DNA from: Thalassospira lucentensis
Lineage (GTDB): Bacteria > Pseudomonadota > Alphaproteobacteria > Rhodospirillales > Thalassospiraceae
Reading direction: 5' to 3'
Assembly: GCF_001613805.1 (NCBI RefSeq)
Contig: NZ_LPVY01000021.1
Location: 124,001-188,000 of the forward strand
DNA: 64,000 bases
Shown here one piece after another: positions 36,018 through 43,590 of the stretch. Position 1 is the first letter of the stretch. Every line of letters starts with the position of its first letter. The notes under the pieces are model-generated. The model was not told the origin of the DNA. It did not search any database and saw only the letters and a program-made list of their open reading frames with translations. Position numbers and translations under genes: made by a program.

Positions 36018-37475
36018 GTGAACGATGCCAAACTATTGATCGACAACGAAGCCATGAATGCGACCAACAACCGGACATTCGAACGCAAAAATCCGGTCAC
36101 CGGCGAGGTCGCAACCATTGCCGCCGCAGCAAGCCCCGCCGATGCCCGCAAGGCCGCCGATGCCGCCGCCGCCGCCTTCCCGGAATGGTCAAAAATGGGC
36201 CCCGGTGCACGACGCAAGATTTTGCTTAAAGCCGCCGACATCATGGAATCCAAAGGCGACGATTTTGGTCGCCTCGTACTTGAAGAAACCGGCAGCACAC
36301 GCATGTGGGGTGGCTTCAACGCCCATCTGGCCGCCAATATGCTGCGCGAAGCCGGTGCGATGACAACGCAGATTCAGGGCGACCTGATACCGTCCGATAC
36401 GCCTGGCCTGATGGCCATGGGCATTCGACAGCCGGTTGGCGTGGTTCTGGGCATTGCGCCATGGAATGCGCCGGTCATCCTTGGCACACGCGCGATTGCC
36501 ATGCCGCTTGCCTGTGGCAACACCGTGGTGCTGAAGGCATCGGAACTGTGCCCCGCCCTGCATCGCCTGATCGGCGAATGCCTGGTCGAGGCAGGGGCCC
36601 CGGCCGGAGTCATCAATGTCGTGACCAACGCCCCCGAAGACGCCCCGGAAATCGTCGAAACCCTGATCGCTCATCCGGCAGTGCGCCGTATCAACTTTAC
36701 CGGCTCAACCCGCGTTGGCCGCATCATCGCCAAACTGGGGGCCGAACACCTTAAACCGGTTCTGCTTGAACTGGGTGGCAAGGCACCCTTCCTTGTGCTG
36801 GACGACGCCGATATTGACGAGGCGGTTAATGGCGCAGCATTCGGGGCCTATATGAATCAGGGCCAGATTTGCATGTCGACCGAACGCCTGATCGTTGACA
36901 ATGCGGTTGCCGATGATTTCGTTGCCAAACTGGCCGCCAAGGCCAAAACGCTGACCGCTGGCGACCCGGCAAAGGCCGAACATATTCTGGGCGGTGTCGT
37001 GAATGTCGAAGCCGTCAACCGGATCGAAGAACTGGTTGAGGATGCCGTCTCCAAGGGGGCAAAACTGGTCGCAGGTTCCGGCAAGGCGCGCGATGGCGTT
37101 CTGATGAATGCGACCCTTCTGGATCACGTCACCCCCGCGATGCGGATTTATGCCGAGGAAAGCTTTGGTCCGGTCTGTGTCGTCATCCGTGCGGGTAACG
37201 AAGACGAAGCTGTCCGCATCGCCAATGACAGCGAATATGGCCTGTCATCAGCCGTCTTTTCCACCAACATCCCGCGCGCGATGGAAGTTGCCAAACGGAT
37301 CGAAAGCGGCATCTGCCACATCAACAGCCCGACCGTACAGGACGAAGCCCAGATGCCGTTTGGCGGGGTGAAAGCCAGCGGCTATGGCCGGTTCGGATCG
37401 CAGGCATCGATTGATGAATTCACCGAAATGCGCTGGATCACGATCCAAAGCGGCAAACGCCACTATCCGTTCTAA
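36018..37475 (+). CDS. Aldehyde dehydrogenase, vanillin/salicylaldehyde dehydrogenase-like
   Basis: A 485-residue NAD(P)-dependent aldehyde dehydrogenase oxidising an aldehyde to its acid. The fold signatures are IAPWNAPVILGTRAIAMPLACGNTVVLKASE, NFTGSTRVG for cofactor binding, ELGGKAP with the general base Glu, and GQICMSTER with the catalytic Cys285. The motif ICMSTERLIV is typical of the vanillin and salicylaldehyde group. GTG at 36018 with AGGAG is chosen; the upstream ATG at 35970 lacks a site. The aromatic substrate is inferred from resemblance and the adjacent AraC regulator. Confidence 0.85.
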   Translation: MNDAKLLIDNEAMNATNNRTFERKNPVTGEVATIAAAASPADARKAADAAAAAFPEWSKMGPGARRKILLKAADIMESKGDDFGRLVLEETGSTRMWGGFNAHLAANMLREAGAMTTQIQGDLIPSDTPGLMAMGIRQPVGVVLGIAPWNAPVILGTRAIAMPLACGNTVVLKASELCPALHRLIGECLVEAGAPAGVINVVTNAPEDAPEIVETLIAHPAVRRINFTGSTRVGRIIAKLGAEHLKPVLLELGGKAPFLVLDDADIDEAVNGAAFGAYMNQGQICMSTERLIVDNAVADDFVAKLAAKAKTLTAGDPAKAEHILGGVVNVEAVNRIEELVEDAVSKGAKLVAGSGKARDGVLMNATLLDHVTPAMRIYAEESFGPVCVVIRAGNEDEAVRIANDSEYGLSSAVFSTNIPRAMEVAKRIESGICHINSPTVQDEAQMPFGGVKASGYGRFGSQASIDEFTEMRWITIQSGKRHYPF

Positions 37476-37541
37476 AGATATTAAGTTCCGCAGGGGGGAA
37501 GCCCGGTCTTACTCCCTCAGATGATCGATCGGGACCTGTGG

Positions 37542-37577
37542 CAGGCCGCCTTGCGCTTAACGGCGCAGGGCGGCCTG
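37542..37577. repeat. Long hairpin across the end of the DUF188 gene
   Basis: CAGGCCGCC (37542-37550) and GGCGGCCTG (37569-37577) pair, with TGCGC/GCGCA pairing inside. The stop codon of the minus-strand gene at 37557 lies within the loop. No T tract follows on either strand, so termination by this hairpin alone is doubtful. Confidence 0.55.
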
Positions 37578-38039
37578 TATCGTTACTTCCAGCATATTGG
37601 AAAATTTCGACCGGTCCTTTTGGGTAAAGCCCGCATTGCGGCCCTGCTCCCCGGTGACTTCGCGCATATGGGCGGCGATTTCACGGCCGGCCAATGCATT
37701 GCCGATATTCGCCTCGGTAAATTCCTGGCCATTCGGGCGCAAAACACGTGCCCCGATTTCAAGCCCCCGCGATGCCAGCGGAATATCGTTGGTCACGATC
37801 ACGTCGTTCTTGACGGCATTTTCGGCAATCCAGTCATCGGCCGCATCGGGTTCCGGCGGCACAATCACGATCCGGACCAACGGATTGCGCGACGGGCGAA
37901 TACCGCCATTTGACACCATGATCATTTCCAGACGATGGCGTTCGGCCACACGTTCGCATTCCGCCTTCACCGGGCAGGCATCGGCATCGACAAGGATGCG
38001 CGGCCGCATGACCGCTTCATTTGAAGTATTTTCAGACAT
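37557..38039 (-). CDS. YaiI/YqxD family (DUF188) protein
   Basis: A 160-residue cytosolic protein of the UPF0178/YaiI family. It begins ILVDADACPVKAECERVAERH, the family signature with a PIN-like acidic site, followed by DDWIAENAVKNDVIVTNDIPLASRGLE. A nuclease-like role is suggested by the PIN-related fold but is unproven. ATG at 38039 has no strong Shine-Dalgarno. Confidence 0.9.
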   Translation of the reverse strand: MSENTSNEAVMRPRILVDADACPVKAECERVAERHRLEMIMVSNGGIRPSRNPLVRIVIVPPEPDAADDWIAENAVKNDVIVTNDIPLASRGLEIGARVLRPNGQEFTEANIGNALAGREIAAHMREVTGEQGRNAGFTQKDRSKFSNMLEVTIQAALRR

Positions 38040-38077
38040 GGCGCGATAATCGTCAGGCAGATGATAAAGTCAAGCCA

Positions 38078-39337
38078 TCAGGCGATTGTTGGCGTTTCAT
38101 GTGCTGCCTTGGCATCCTTCATCATCATCAACACCACCCCGCCAACCAGCGCGAAACCGCCAGCCACCAGAACGGTTGCCTGGAAGGAATACCACGTTGC
38201 GATGAAACCGGTTGCAAGATTGGCGACAAGGCCACCGATGAACAGGGTGCTGACATAATAACTGGTTGCGACGCCGGGGCGATCAGGGGCGAAGTTTTGA
38301 ACAAATGTCATGCTGATCCCCGCAAAGATGCCGTAATAAATCCCGTCAAGGGCCCCAAGCACCAGCACATCGGCAAGACTGGTCGCGTTATAGATCAACC
38401 CGAAGAAGATCGCGGCAAGCACGGCGGCCAGTATCATGCCGCCGCGCTCGCCGATCTTTCTGATCAGATGCGCGCAGTAATAAATCACCACCACCTCGAC
38501 AAAGCATTTCACCGTCAGTGCAAAACCAGCCGCCGATGCAATAAGCCCAAGTTCGGTTGTGAAATAAAGCGGCATGGCGGTTACGAACACGACATTGCCC
38601 GCGCCAATAAAGAACACCGGCACACAGGCCAGAAGCAATCCAAAATTGAACGGGATTTTCTTGCCCGTCACAAGCGATCCGGGATGATGGGTTTTGAATG
38701 CCGCCGGGACGATGAACAAACATACGATGAACCACACCGCCCCAAGGGCTGCGATGCTGTAATAGGTCACCGTAAAGCCAAACGCGCCAAAGACCGATAA
38801 TGACGCCGCTGGGCCAACCATCCAGCCAAGCGATGTCTGCATGCGCAGAAACCCGTTGAATTTGACAACGTCGCGCCCGGTCTGTTCGGCAAACAGGCGG
38901 CCAAATGAATACATCACCGAAAGCGCGCCAGACCCGATGCCAAGCAGGATCGACGCAAAGCAAAGATAGACCCAGTAAATCTGAAACGTCGCAAGGATCG
39001 CCATGCCACTGGCAAAGCAGACGATGCTGGTGATCAGAAGCGCCTTGATCGGCACGGCTCGATCAATCGCGCGACCAAATGCCCGGTTGGTCAGAAGGGT
39101 TACGACAACCTGAACGATTGCCACCATGCTGACCTTCCATGGCGGCTCCCCCAATCCCTCAATGACATAAAGCCCACCAAGCGGTGCCGCCGAAGACGCG
39201 GTAAACGCCCCCATCAAAAGCAGCCCCAGTACCAGAAAAGGATAGCGATCGAGAAAGGCGGTTACGCCAGATACCGGCCGAAGATTTCCATTTTCAGGAT
39301 GTCCGCCATCCTGTGCCGTGCCGGTCTGATCGCGCAA
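38078..39337 (-). CDS. MFS sugar-efflux-transporter-like protein
   Basis: A 419-residue membrane protein with 12 helices. It begins after a hydrophilic lead with PFLVLGLLLMGAFTASSAAPLGGLYVIEGLGEPPWKV, then RAFGRAIDRAVPIKALL (an MFS loop 2-3 equivalent) and FNGFLRMQTSLGWMVGPAASLSVFGAFGF, similar to the SET/SotB-like sugar efflux group. Substrate unknown. The start TTG at 39337 with GGGGG upstream is uncertain. Confidence 0.78.
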   Translation of the reverse strand: MRDQTGTAQDGGHPENGNLRPVSGVTAFLDRYPFLVLGLLLMGAFTASSAAPLGGLYVIEGLGEPPWKVSMVAIVQVVVTLLTNRAFGRAIDRAVPIKALLITSIVCFASGMAILATFQIYWVYLCFASILLGIGSGALSVMYSFGRLFAEQTGRDVVKFNGFLRMQTSLGWMVGPAASLSVFGAFGFTVTYYSIAALGAVWFIVCLFIVPAAFKTHHPGSLVTGKKIPFNFGLLLACVPVFFIGAGNVVFVTAMPLYFTTELGLIASAAGFALTVKCFVEVVVIYYCAHLIRKIGERGGMILAAVLAAIFFGLIYNATSLADVLVLGALDGIYYGIFAGISMTFVQNFAPDRPGVATSYYVSTLFIGGLVANLATGFIATWYSFQATVLVAGGFALVGGVVLMMMKDAKAAHETPTIA

Positions 39338-39451
39338 TTTCGTGCCCCCGCCTCATCATAAGCCCAAAGCACGTTTTAGATGATCAACCATCAACAGGAA
39401 ATACCCCTAATTGCAAACCTGTGAAATTGTCACAATCCGGGCACGACACTC

Positions 39452-40180
39452 TTAGGCAAGCCCGCCGACAAAACTGGCAAGTTCCGCGGTTTTCGGATTG
39501 GCAAAAACCGCCTCAGGCGCACCGCTTTCATGAATACGGCCCTGATGCATGAAGACCAGTTTGTCGCAAACTTCGCGCGCAAACCGCATTTCATGGGTCA
39601 CCATCACCAATGTCATGCCTTCCTCGGCAAGCTGGCGCACGACGGCCAGAACCTCGTTCACCAGTTCAGGATCAAGGGCCGATGTCACCTCGTCACACAA
39701 CAATACACGTGGCTTCATGGCAAGTGCGCGCGCAATCGCCACGCGCTGTTGCTGCCCGCCTGAAAGCTGATCGGGGTAATGCATCATCTTGTCGGCAAGT
39801 CCGACCTTGGCCAGCATTTCCTCTGCCACGTCCTTGGCTTCGGCCTTTGACTGCTTTTTCACGACCTGCGGCGACAGCATGACGTTTTCAAGCGCGGTGT
39901 AGTGCGGAAATAGATTGAACTGCTGAAACACCATGCCGACATTAAGCCGCAGGGTCAGCAGATCCGTATCGCGGTCACCAACCTTCTTTCCCGCAACCAT
40001 GATCGTCCCGTCGTTGATGGTCTCAAGGCCATTAATGGTGCGCAAAAGCGTGCTTTTGCCAGATCCGCTTTTCCCGATCAGGGCAATCACCTGCCCCTCC
40101 TCGATCTTAAGGTCGATACCCTTAAGGACTTCCAGCTCGCCAAAGCTTTTGTGGATAGCGTGCAGTTCAACGAGCGACAT
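39452..40180 (-). CDS. Polar amino acid ABC transporter, ATP-binding protein
   Basis: A 242-residue GlnQ/HisP-type ATPase that powers uptake. Walker A is GKSGSGKST (about 37-45), the signature LSGGQQQR, Walker B VLLCDEVTSALD and the switch His is in VMVTHEM. ATG at 40180 was chosen because MSLVELHAIHKSFGELEVLKG begins the family. It overlaps the upstream permease gene by 14 bases. Last gene of the four-gene operon 39452-42319. Confidence 0.93.
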   Translation of the reverse strand: MSLVELHAIHKSFGELEVLKGIDLKIEEGQVIALIGKSGSGKSTLLRTINGLETINDGTIMVAGKKVGDRDTDLLTLRLNVGMVFQQFNLFPHYTALENVMLSPQVVKKQSKAEAKDVAEEMLAKVGLADKMMHYPDQLSGGQQQRVAIARALAMKPRVLLCDEVTSALDPELVNEVLAVVRQLAEEGMTLVMVTHEMRFAREVCDKLVFMHQGRIHESGAPEAVFANPKTAELASFVGGLA

Positions 40181-40820
40181 GACGAAGTTTTCCTTCCAGA
40201 TGGCGGGCATAAAGCGAAAGCGGGAAACAGATCAGGAAATACATGACCGCGACACAGCCATAGACGGTAAACGGCGCATAGGTCGCGTTGGTGATCATGG
40301 TTCCGGCCTTGGTCAGTTCGACAAATCCGATGATCGAGGCAACCGCCGTCCCCTTGACCACCTGCACCGAAAAACCGACCGTCGGCGGCACCGCAATACG
40401 AAGCGCCTGCGGCAGAATGATATAGCGCATCTGCTGGCGGAAATTCATGCCAAGGCTTGCCGATGCTTCCCATTGGCCAAGCCCGATGGATTCAACGCAC
40501 CCCCGCCAGATTTCGGTCAGAAACGCACTGGTAAACAGCGTTAACCCCAGCATCGCCGCGATCCAGGGCGATACATCAATCCCGATCAGCGGCAGACCGA
40601 AAAACACGATGAATAACTGCATCAAAAGCGGCGTACCCTGAAACAGTTCGACATAACCGCGCACCAATCGCATCACCCACGGATTGCCCGCGGTTCGAAC
40701 CATCAAAAGCAAAAGCCCGACAATCCCGCCCAGCACAAACGCGGTAAGCGACAGCAACACCGTCCAGCGCGCGGCCAGCAGCAGGTTATAAACAATATCC
40801 CAAAGGGTAAATTCAGACAT
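40167..40820 (-). CDS. Polar amino acid ABC transporter, permease 2
   Basis: A 217-residue inner-membrane permease with five helices and the EAA loop signature GQWEASASLGMNFRQQMRYIILPQALRIAVPPTVGF. It belongs to the HisM/GlnP type. The start ATG 40820 overlaps the first permease gene by eight bases, indicating coupling. Confidence 0.92.
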   Translation of the reverse strand: MSEFTLWDIVYNLLLAARWTVLLSLTAFVLGGIVGLLLLMVRTAGNPWVMRLVRGYVELFQGTPLLMQLFIVFFGLPLIGIDVSPWIAAMLGLTLFTSAFLTEIWRGCVESIGLGQWEASASLGMNFRQQMRYIILPQALRIAVPPTVGFSVQVVKGTAVASIIGFVELTKAGTMITNATYAPFTVYGCVAVMYFLICFPLSLYARHLEGKLRHVAR

Positions 40821-41484
40821 GACTGCGCCGTTCAAACAGGAAGTTGCCGAATATCTTCAAAACCCAGCGCAGCAGAACCGACATCGCCAGATAAAGTGCG
40901 GTCGCCACGAAATAGACCTCAAAAGCACGGAAATTGACGGCCTGGATATAGTTCGCCGCAAAGGTCAGTTCCTCGGCCGCGATCTGCGAACAGACTGACG
41001 AGCCCAGCATGACGATCACGATCTGGCTTGAAAGAGCCGGCCAGATTTTCTTGAGCGCCGGACGGATAATAACATAGCGGAAAATCTGCACCCGGTTCAT
41101 CGCAAGACTTTGGGCGGCCTCGATCTGCCCCTTGGGGATCGCAAGGATACCCGCCCGGATGATTTCGGTCGAATAGGCCCCAAGATTGACAATCATCGCC
41201 AGAACGGCGGCCTGAAATTCACTTAGCTTCACGCCAAGCGCCGGAAGCCCGAAAAAGATAAAGAACAACTGCACCAGAAACGGCGTATTGCGGATCAGTT
41301 CCACATATATGCCGACGATCTGGCTGATGACGGGGGCACGCGATGCGCGCGCCCACGCCCCCAAAGTTCCCAGACTGACGCCAACAATGGCCCCAATGAC
41401 GGTCAGTTCGGTTGTCAGCACAACCCCATCAAGCAGCAATTCCCAATGGGGAACGATTGCACCGAAATCGAATTCATAAGCCAT
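40813..41484 (-). CDS. Polar amino acid ABC transporter, permease 1
   Basis: A 223-residue permease of the same HisQ/GlnP type, with LTVIGAIVGVSLGTLGAWAR, RNTPFLVQLFFIFFGLPALG and the EAA loop GQIEAAQSLAMNRVQIFRYVIIRPALKKIWPAL. ATG at 41484 begins MAYEFDFGAIVPHWELLLDG. Pairs with the second permease to form the membrane channel. Confidence 0.92.
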   Translation of the reverse strand: MAYEFDFGAIVPHWELLLDGVVLTTELTVIGAIVGVSLGTLGAWARASRAPVISQIVGIYVELIRNTPFLVQLFFIFFGLPALGVKLSEFQAAVLAMIVNLGAYSTEIIRAGILAIPKGQIEAAQSLAMNRVQIFRYVIIRPALKKIWPALSSQIVIVMLGSSVCSQIAAEELTFAANYIQAVNFRAFEVYFVATALYLAMSVLLRWVLKIFGNFLFERRSHV

Positions 41485-41536
41485 TGAAACCAAGCAATCC
41501 GGTCAGTGGTGAAGCCATCAGGCAATCAAGTCAGGA

Positions 41537-42319
41537 TCAGAGCTTTTCCGGCAACGGAATGCCAAGCCACTTTTCGGCAATCGCGTTCAGACGGCCATCG
41601 GCAATCGATGCCGCAATGATCTCGTTGACCTTGGCTTTGAATGCGTCCTCTTCCTTGTTCAATCCCACATAGCAAGGCGAGTTCTTGATCAGGAATTTCG
41701 GTTCCGGCTTGCGCGGCGGGTTGCGTTCGATGATTGCGGCCGCCGTGACATTGCCGGTCGCAATCAGGTCAACCTGGCCTGAAAGGAAGGCCGAAATCGT
41801 CCCGTTATTGTCTTCGTAGCGTTTGATTTCCAGATCCGCCGGGGCAATCTTGGTCAGCTCCAGATCCTCGATCGCACCACGCGTCACGCCAACCGAATGC
41901 CCTGCAAGGTCTTCGGCACCCTTGACCGCGATATCAGCCGGGCCGAAAACGCCGTTATAGAACGGTGCATACGGATCGGTGAAATCAATCACCTTTTCGC
42001 GGTCCGGGTTTTTGCCAAGACTTGAAATCACCAGATCGACCTTGCCGGTGGTCAGATACGGGATGCGGTTGCTTGATGCGACCGGCACCAGTTCAAGCTT
42101 CACGCCAAGGTCATCTGCAATGAGCGCCGCCATATCGATGTCATAACCCTTGGGCTGCATATCCGCCCCCACGGTGCCAAACGGCGGAAAGTCCTGCGGC
42201 ACGGCGACCTTCAAAACACCGGCTTCCTTGATGGTATCAAGCGCGCCTGCCGATGCACCAGCCAGCGGGGCCGCAATCATGGCAATCGCGGCGATGGTTG
42301 ATTTCAGAAATTTGTTCAT
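41537..42319 (-). CDS. Polar amino acid ABC transporter, periplasmic binding protein
   Basis: A 260-residue family 3 solute-binding protein. A signal peptide ends near GASAGA (residue 25). The body begins TIKEAGVLKVAVPQDFPPFGTVGADMQPKGYDIDMAALIADDLGVKLELVPV, with RIPYLTTGKVDLVISSLGKNPDREKVIDFTDPY as the family signature. First gene of the operon; ligand probably an amino acid or opine-like amine, not predictable. Divergent from the GntR regulator at 42524. Confidence 0.92.
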   Translation of the reverse strand: MNKFLKSTIAAIAMIAAPLAGASAGALDTIKEAGVLKVAVPQDFPPFGTVGADMQPKGYDIDMAALIADDLGVKLELVPVASSNRIPYLTTGKVDLVISSLGKNPDREKVIDFTDPYAPFYNGVFGPADIAVKGAEDLAGHSVGVTRGAIEDLELTKIAPADLEIKRYEDNNGTISAFLSGQVDLIATGNVTAAAIIERNPPRKPEPKFLIKNSPCYVGLNKEEDAFKAKVNEIIAASIADGRLNAIAEKWLGIPLPEKL

Positions 42320-42488
42320 TTGCCTCTACCCGTATGAAAGTGGATTATTCGACTTATTTTTAATCTGTATAAAATAACTGCATAAAATTTATGCTATTGT
42401 CCATGGGTAAATTTCGCACTTGCGAAAAATGGTAAGCTGATTAAAGCTAGAAACCTTAAATATATTGGATTTTCGCGTTGGAAAAATT

Positions 42489-42517
42489 TTGACAACACTG
42501 GTCAGACCAGTTATGGA
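42489..42517 (+). promoter_or_regulatory. Promoter of the GntR gene, predicting a leaderless mRNA
   Basis: TTGACA (42489-42494), an exact 17-base spacer and TATGGA (42512-42517) precede the ATG at 42524 by six bases, so transcription should begin at or next to the A of the start codon. Confidence 0.65.
42497..42511. promoter_or_regulatory. GntR/FadR-type operator inside the promoter spacer
   Basis: ACTGGTC-A-GACCAGT is a perfect palindrome containing TGGT-N3-ACCA, the core of known FadR-subfamily operators. It fills the spacer of the GntR gene promoter, implying autorepression; the divergent ABC operon may share it. Confidence 0.7.
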
Positions 42518-42523
42518 ACCTGT

Positions 42524-43201
42524 ATGTCACGCATTGAAACCGCCCCGGAACGCGCCGCGCGCGCCATTCGCAACCTGATTAAAAGCAACGGCTTAGGCCC
42601 CGGCGACTCTTTACCGGCCCAGCGCGAACTGGCCGCTACCCTTGGCATCAGCCGCGCCAGCCTGCGCGAAGCCTTGGCAACACTCGAAGCCATGGGACTG
42701 ATCCGGATTCAGGCGGGCAAGGGTGCCTATGTCGCCGACCCGCATGACGGATTGCCGCGCGATGACAATCAGAAACGCCAGGCCGCACAGGTCTATCAAT
42801 TCCGCCTTGCGATCGAACCCTATGTTGCGGGTCTTGCCGCACAGGCCCGCACGCGCGATCACCTGATCGCCCTTCAACGCAGCATCGATGACATGCAAAC
42901 CGCATTCGAGGCCGACGACCTGATCACCGCGGCCAATGCCGACACCGAATTTCATGAAATCCTGTTGTCCGCATCGGGTAATCCGCTATTTGCCGCCGCG
43001 ATCTTCCCGACGGCGCAAACCATTCATGAAAACCAGATGCTGCCCTTTGCCAATGCCGCCGCAATCAAGGCACCGTTGCGCGAACATGAACAGATCCTGC
43101 GCTATGTACGCGACCGCAATCCATCGGGCGCACGCGATGCCATGCATTTTCATGTCCTTAGCGCCGCGACCCGGGCCAATATCGCCTTCCTGCGCCCCTA
43201 G
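42524..43201 (+). CDS. GntR-family (FadR/FCD subfamily) regulator
   Basis: A 225-residue regulator. The winged helix is residues 8-75 (ETAPERAARAIRNLIKSNGLGPGDSLPAQRELAATLGISRASLREALATLEAMGLI). The C-terminal FCD all-helical ligand domain has FRLAIEPYVAGLAAQARTRDHL, ADTEFHEILL and a final metal-binding region MHFHVLSAA. It likely binds the substrate of the divergent ABC system and represses uptake genes and itself. The start codon lies at the predicted transcription start, with no Shine-Dalgarno, so translation may be leaderless. Confidence 0.9.
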   Translation: MSRIETAPERAARAIRNLIKSNGLGPGDSLPAQRELAATLGISRASLREALATLEAMGLIRIQAGKGAYVADPHDGLPRDDNQKRQAAQVYQFRLAIEPYVAGLAAQARTRDHLIALQRSIDDMQTAFEADDLITAANADTEFHEILLSASGNPLFAAAIFPTAQTIHENQMLPFANAAAIKAPLREHEQILRYVRDRNPSGARDAMHFHVLSAATRANIAFLRP

Positions 43202-43232
43202 GGTATGGCCACATAAAACGTACAGATAAAAC

Positions 43233-43266
43233 AAAACCCCCACCCGGTTGCCCGGATGGGGGTTTC
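43233..43266. terminator. Terminator between GntR and cold-shock genes
   Basis: AAACCCCC and GGGGGTTT with further CCGG pairing; on the minus strand it is followed by TTTTGTTTTATC. It serves both convergent genes. Confidence 0.8.
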
Positions 43267-43302
43267 GCAAATCAGCGCCTTCGCAAACGAAGGCAAACCG
43301 AA

Positions 43303-43512
43303 TTAGGCAGCGGTCAGATCGTCAGCCGAAACGCGACCCGAACGGGAGTCGGTGCGCAGTTCGTAGTTGATCTTGTCGCCTTCCTGCGGGTGGTTCATGC
43401 CAGCGCGTTCAACGGCGCTGATGTGCAGGAATACGTCATTTCCGCCTTCGTCCGGCTGAATGAAACCAAAGCCTTTGGTTGCGTTGAACCATTTAACGGT
43501 ACCAGTTGCCAT
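43303..43512 (-). CDS. Cold-shock protein, CspA family
   Basis: A 69-residue single cold-shock domain: ATGTVKWFNATKGFGFIQPDEGGNDVFLHISAVERAG holds both RNP motifs (KGFGFI and DVFLH). It binds single-stranded RNA or DNA and melts structure in the cold. ATG at 43512 is preceded by AAAGGAG. It follows the DEAD-box helicase gene on the same strand after 78 bases, which include a hairpin leader. Confidence 0.95.
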   Translation of the reverse strand: MATGTVKWFNATKGFGFIQPDEGGNDVFLHISAVERAGMNHPQEGDKINYELRTDSRSGRVSADDLTAA

Positions 43513-43547
43513 CTTTAAATCTCCTTTAGAGTGTCGATTGGCGTTAC

Positions 43548-43570
43548 GGTGCATCCCGCGTGGATGCACC
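43548..43570 (-). promoter_or_regulatory. Leader hairpin of the cold-shock gene
   Basis: GGTGCATCC and GGATGCACC pair perfectly around a five-base loop, 36 bases before the csp start and 21 bases after the helicase stop. No T tract follows; it could be a processing site or a temperature-responsive element. Confidence 0.5.
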
Positions 43571-43590
43571 AATCAGTTTGGAAAGCTGCC

